DNA of 64,000 nucleotides from JAEUPI01 sp963814435 (GTDB lineage: Bacteria > Pseudomonadota > Gammaproteobacteria > Burkholderiales > Burkholderiaceae_C), in NCBI GenBank assembly GCA_963814435.1, contig CAWFCV010000013.1, positions 177,769-241,768 on the forward strand, in the 5' to 3' direction. How positions within the stretch are numbered: the stretch's first letter is position 1; each line of letters begins with the position of its first letter. A program made the translations under genes and the position numbers. The notes under the pieces are model-generated. The model made no database searches. It was not told the origin of the DNA and saw nothing but the letters and a program-made list of their open reading frames with translations. This document shows positions 63,938-64,000 of this stretch, piece by piece.

Positions 63938-64000
63938 CCCGGCGTCGCTGCCCCGCCCAACACCCGGCGGTCGTGCGCTCGGGCGGACCGACAGGTCCGC
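63938..64000. other. Right edge of the window
   Basis: No gene start, terminator or motif is recognisable in these last 63 bases. Confidence 0.4.

Overview
The window is very GC-rich and its proteins look like those of a heterotrophic betaproteobacterium of the order Burkholderiales, probably near the Rubrivivax/Leptothrix/Methylibium group or the Comamonadaceae. Pointers are a BktB-type thiolase, a tripartite tricarboxylate transporter, PotABCD, LivHMGF and an Xsc of the Cupriavidus/Burkholderia kind, and numerous small GC-rich palindromic REP-like elements. I recognise no tRNA, rRNA, CRISPR array, transposase or phage gene. More than twenty genes are interrupted by single-base insertions or deletions with the protein continuing in the neighbouring frame. 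They are most frequent at 1-2.6, 35-50 and 57-61 kb. Most are probably sequence errors, but an internally deleted aldo/keto reductase, a GST gene with an in-frame TAG and a histidine kinase without its ATPase domain look genuine.

Layout. 0-16 kb holds assorted metabolism and envelope genes: MetE-like protein, DUF1111 cytochrome, thiolase, M20 amidohydrolase, receiver-domain protein, CorA-like transporter, BtuF-like protein, AcuI-type reductase, two lipoprotein beta-propellers, and an exported bactofilin-like membrane protein. 16-21.6 kb (minus) is a livHMGF branched-chain amino acid type ABC operon preceded by a metallo-hydrolase gene. It is split by a 306-bp repeat and by three tandem 74/75-bp repeats. 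21.7-24.4 kb (minus) is a TauABC-like ABC transporter. 24.6-30.9 kb (plus) is a polyamine-type module: SpuC-like aminotransferase, second copy of the 306-bp repeat, then potA-potD-potB-potC.

31.6-43.6 kb is the most interesting region, a probable oxalate utilisation island. It has a FAH-family hydrolase and a PanE-like reductase on plus, facing a minus-strand operon oxc - frc - NDP-forming acyl-CoA ligase. A divergent Crp/Fnr-family regulator follows, then a cytidylate-kinase-like/BON protein and a tctC-tctB-tctA transporter. A 14-bp FNR-like palindrome, TTGACCGCGGTCAA, lies 96 bp upstream of oxc. A near-identical one lies 96 bp upstream of tctC. The regulator has an FNR-like recognition helix (AETLSR), so one regulator may control both oxalate breakdown and a candidate uptake system.

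43.9-51.1 kb: omega-amino-acid aminotransferase (minus), then a plus-strand cassette amidohydrolase - COG0523 GTPase - PhyH dioxygenase - SAF-domain dehydrogenase - acyltransferase with overlapping stop/start codons. 51-55 kb: hybrid kinase lacking HATPase, an MFS and a DMT transporter. 54.7-58.5 kb: xsc-ackA (sulfoacetaldehyde to acetyl phosphate to acetate plus ATP) with a divergent IclR regulator and a good sigma-70 promoter. 58.5-61.4 kb: cobS-cobT of the aerobic cobaltochelatase. 61.5-64 kb: LysR regulator divergent from a damaged GST gene and a second GST.
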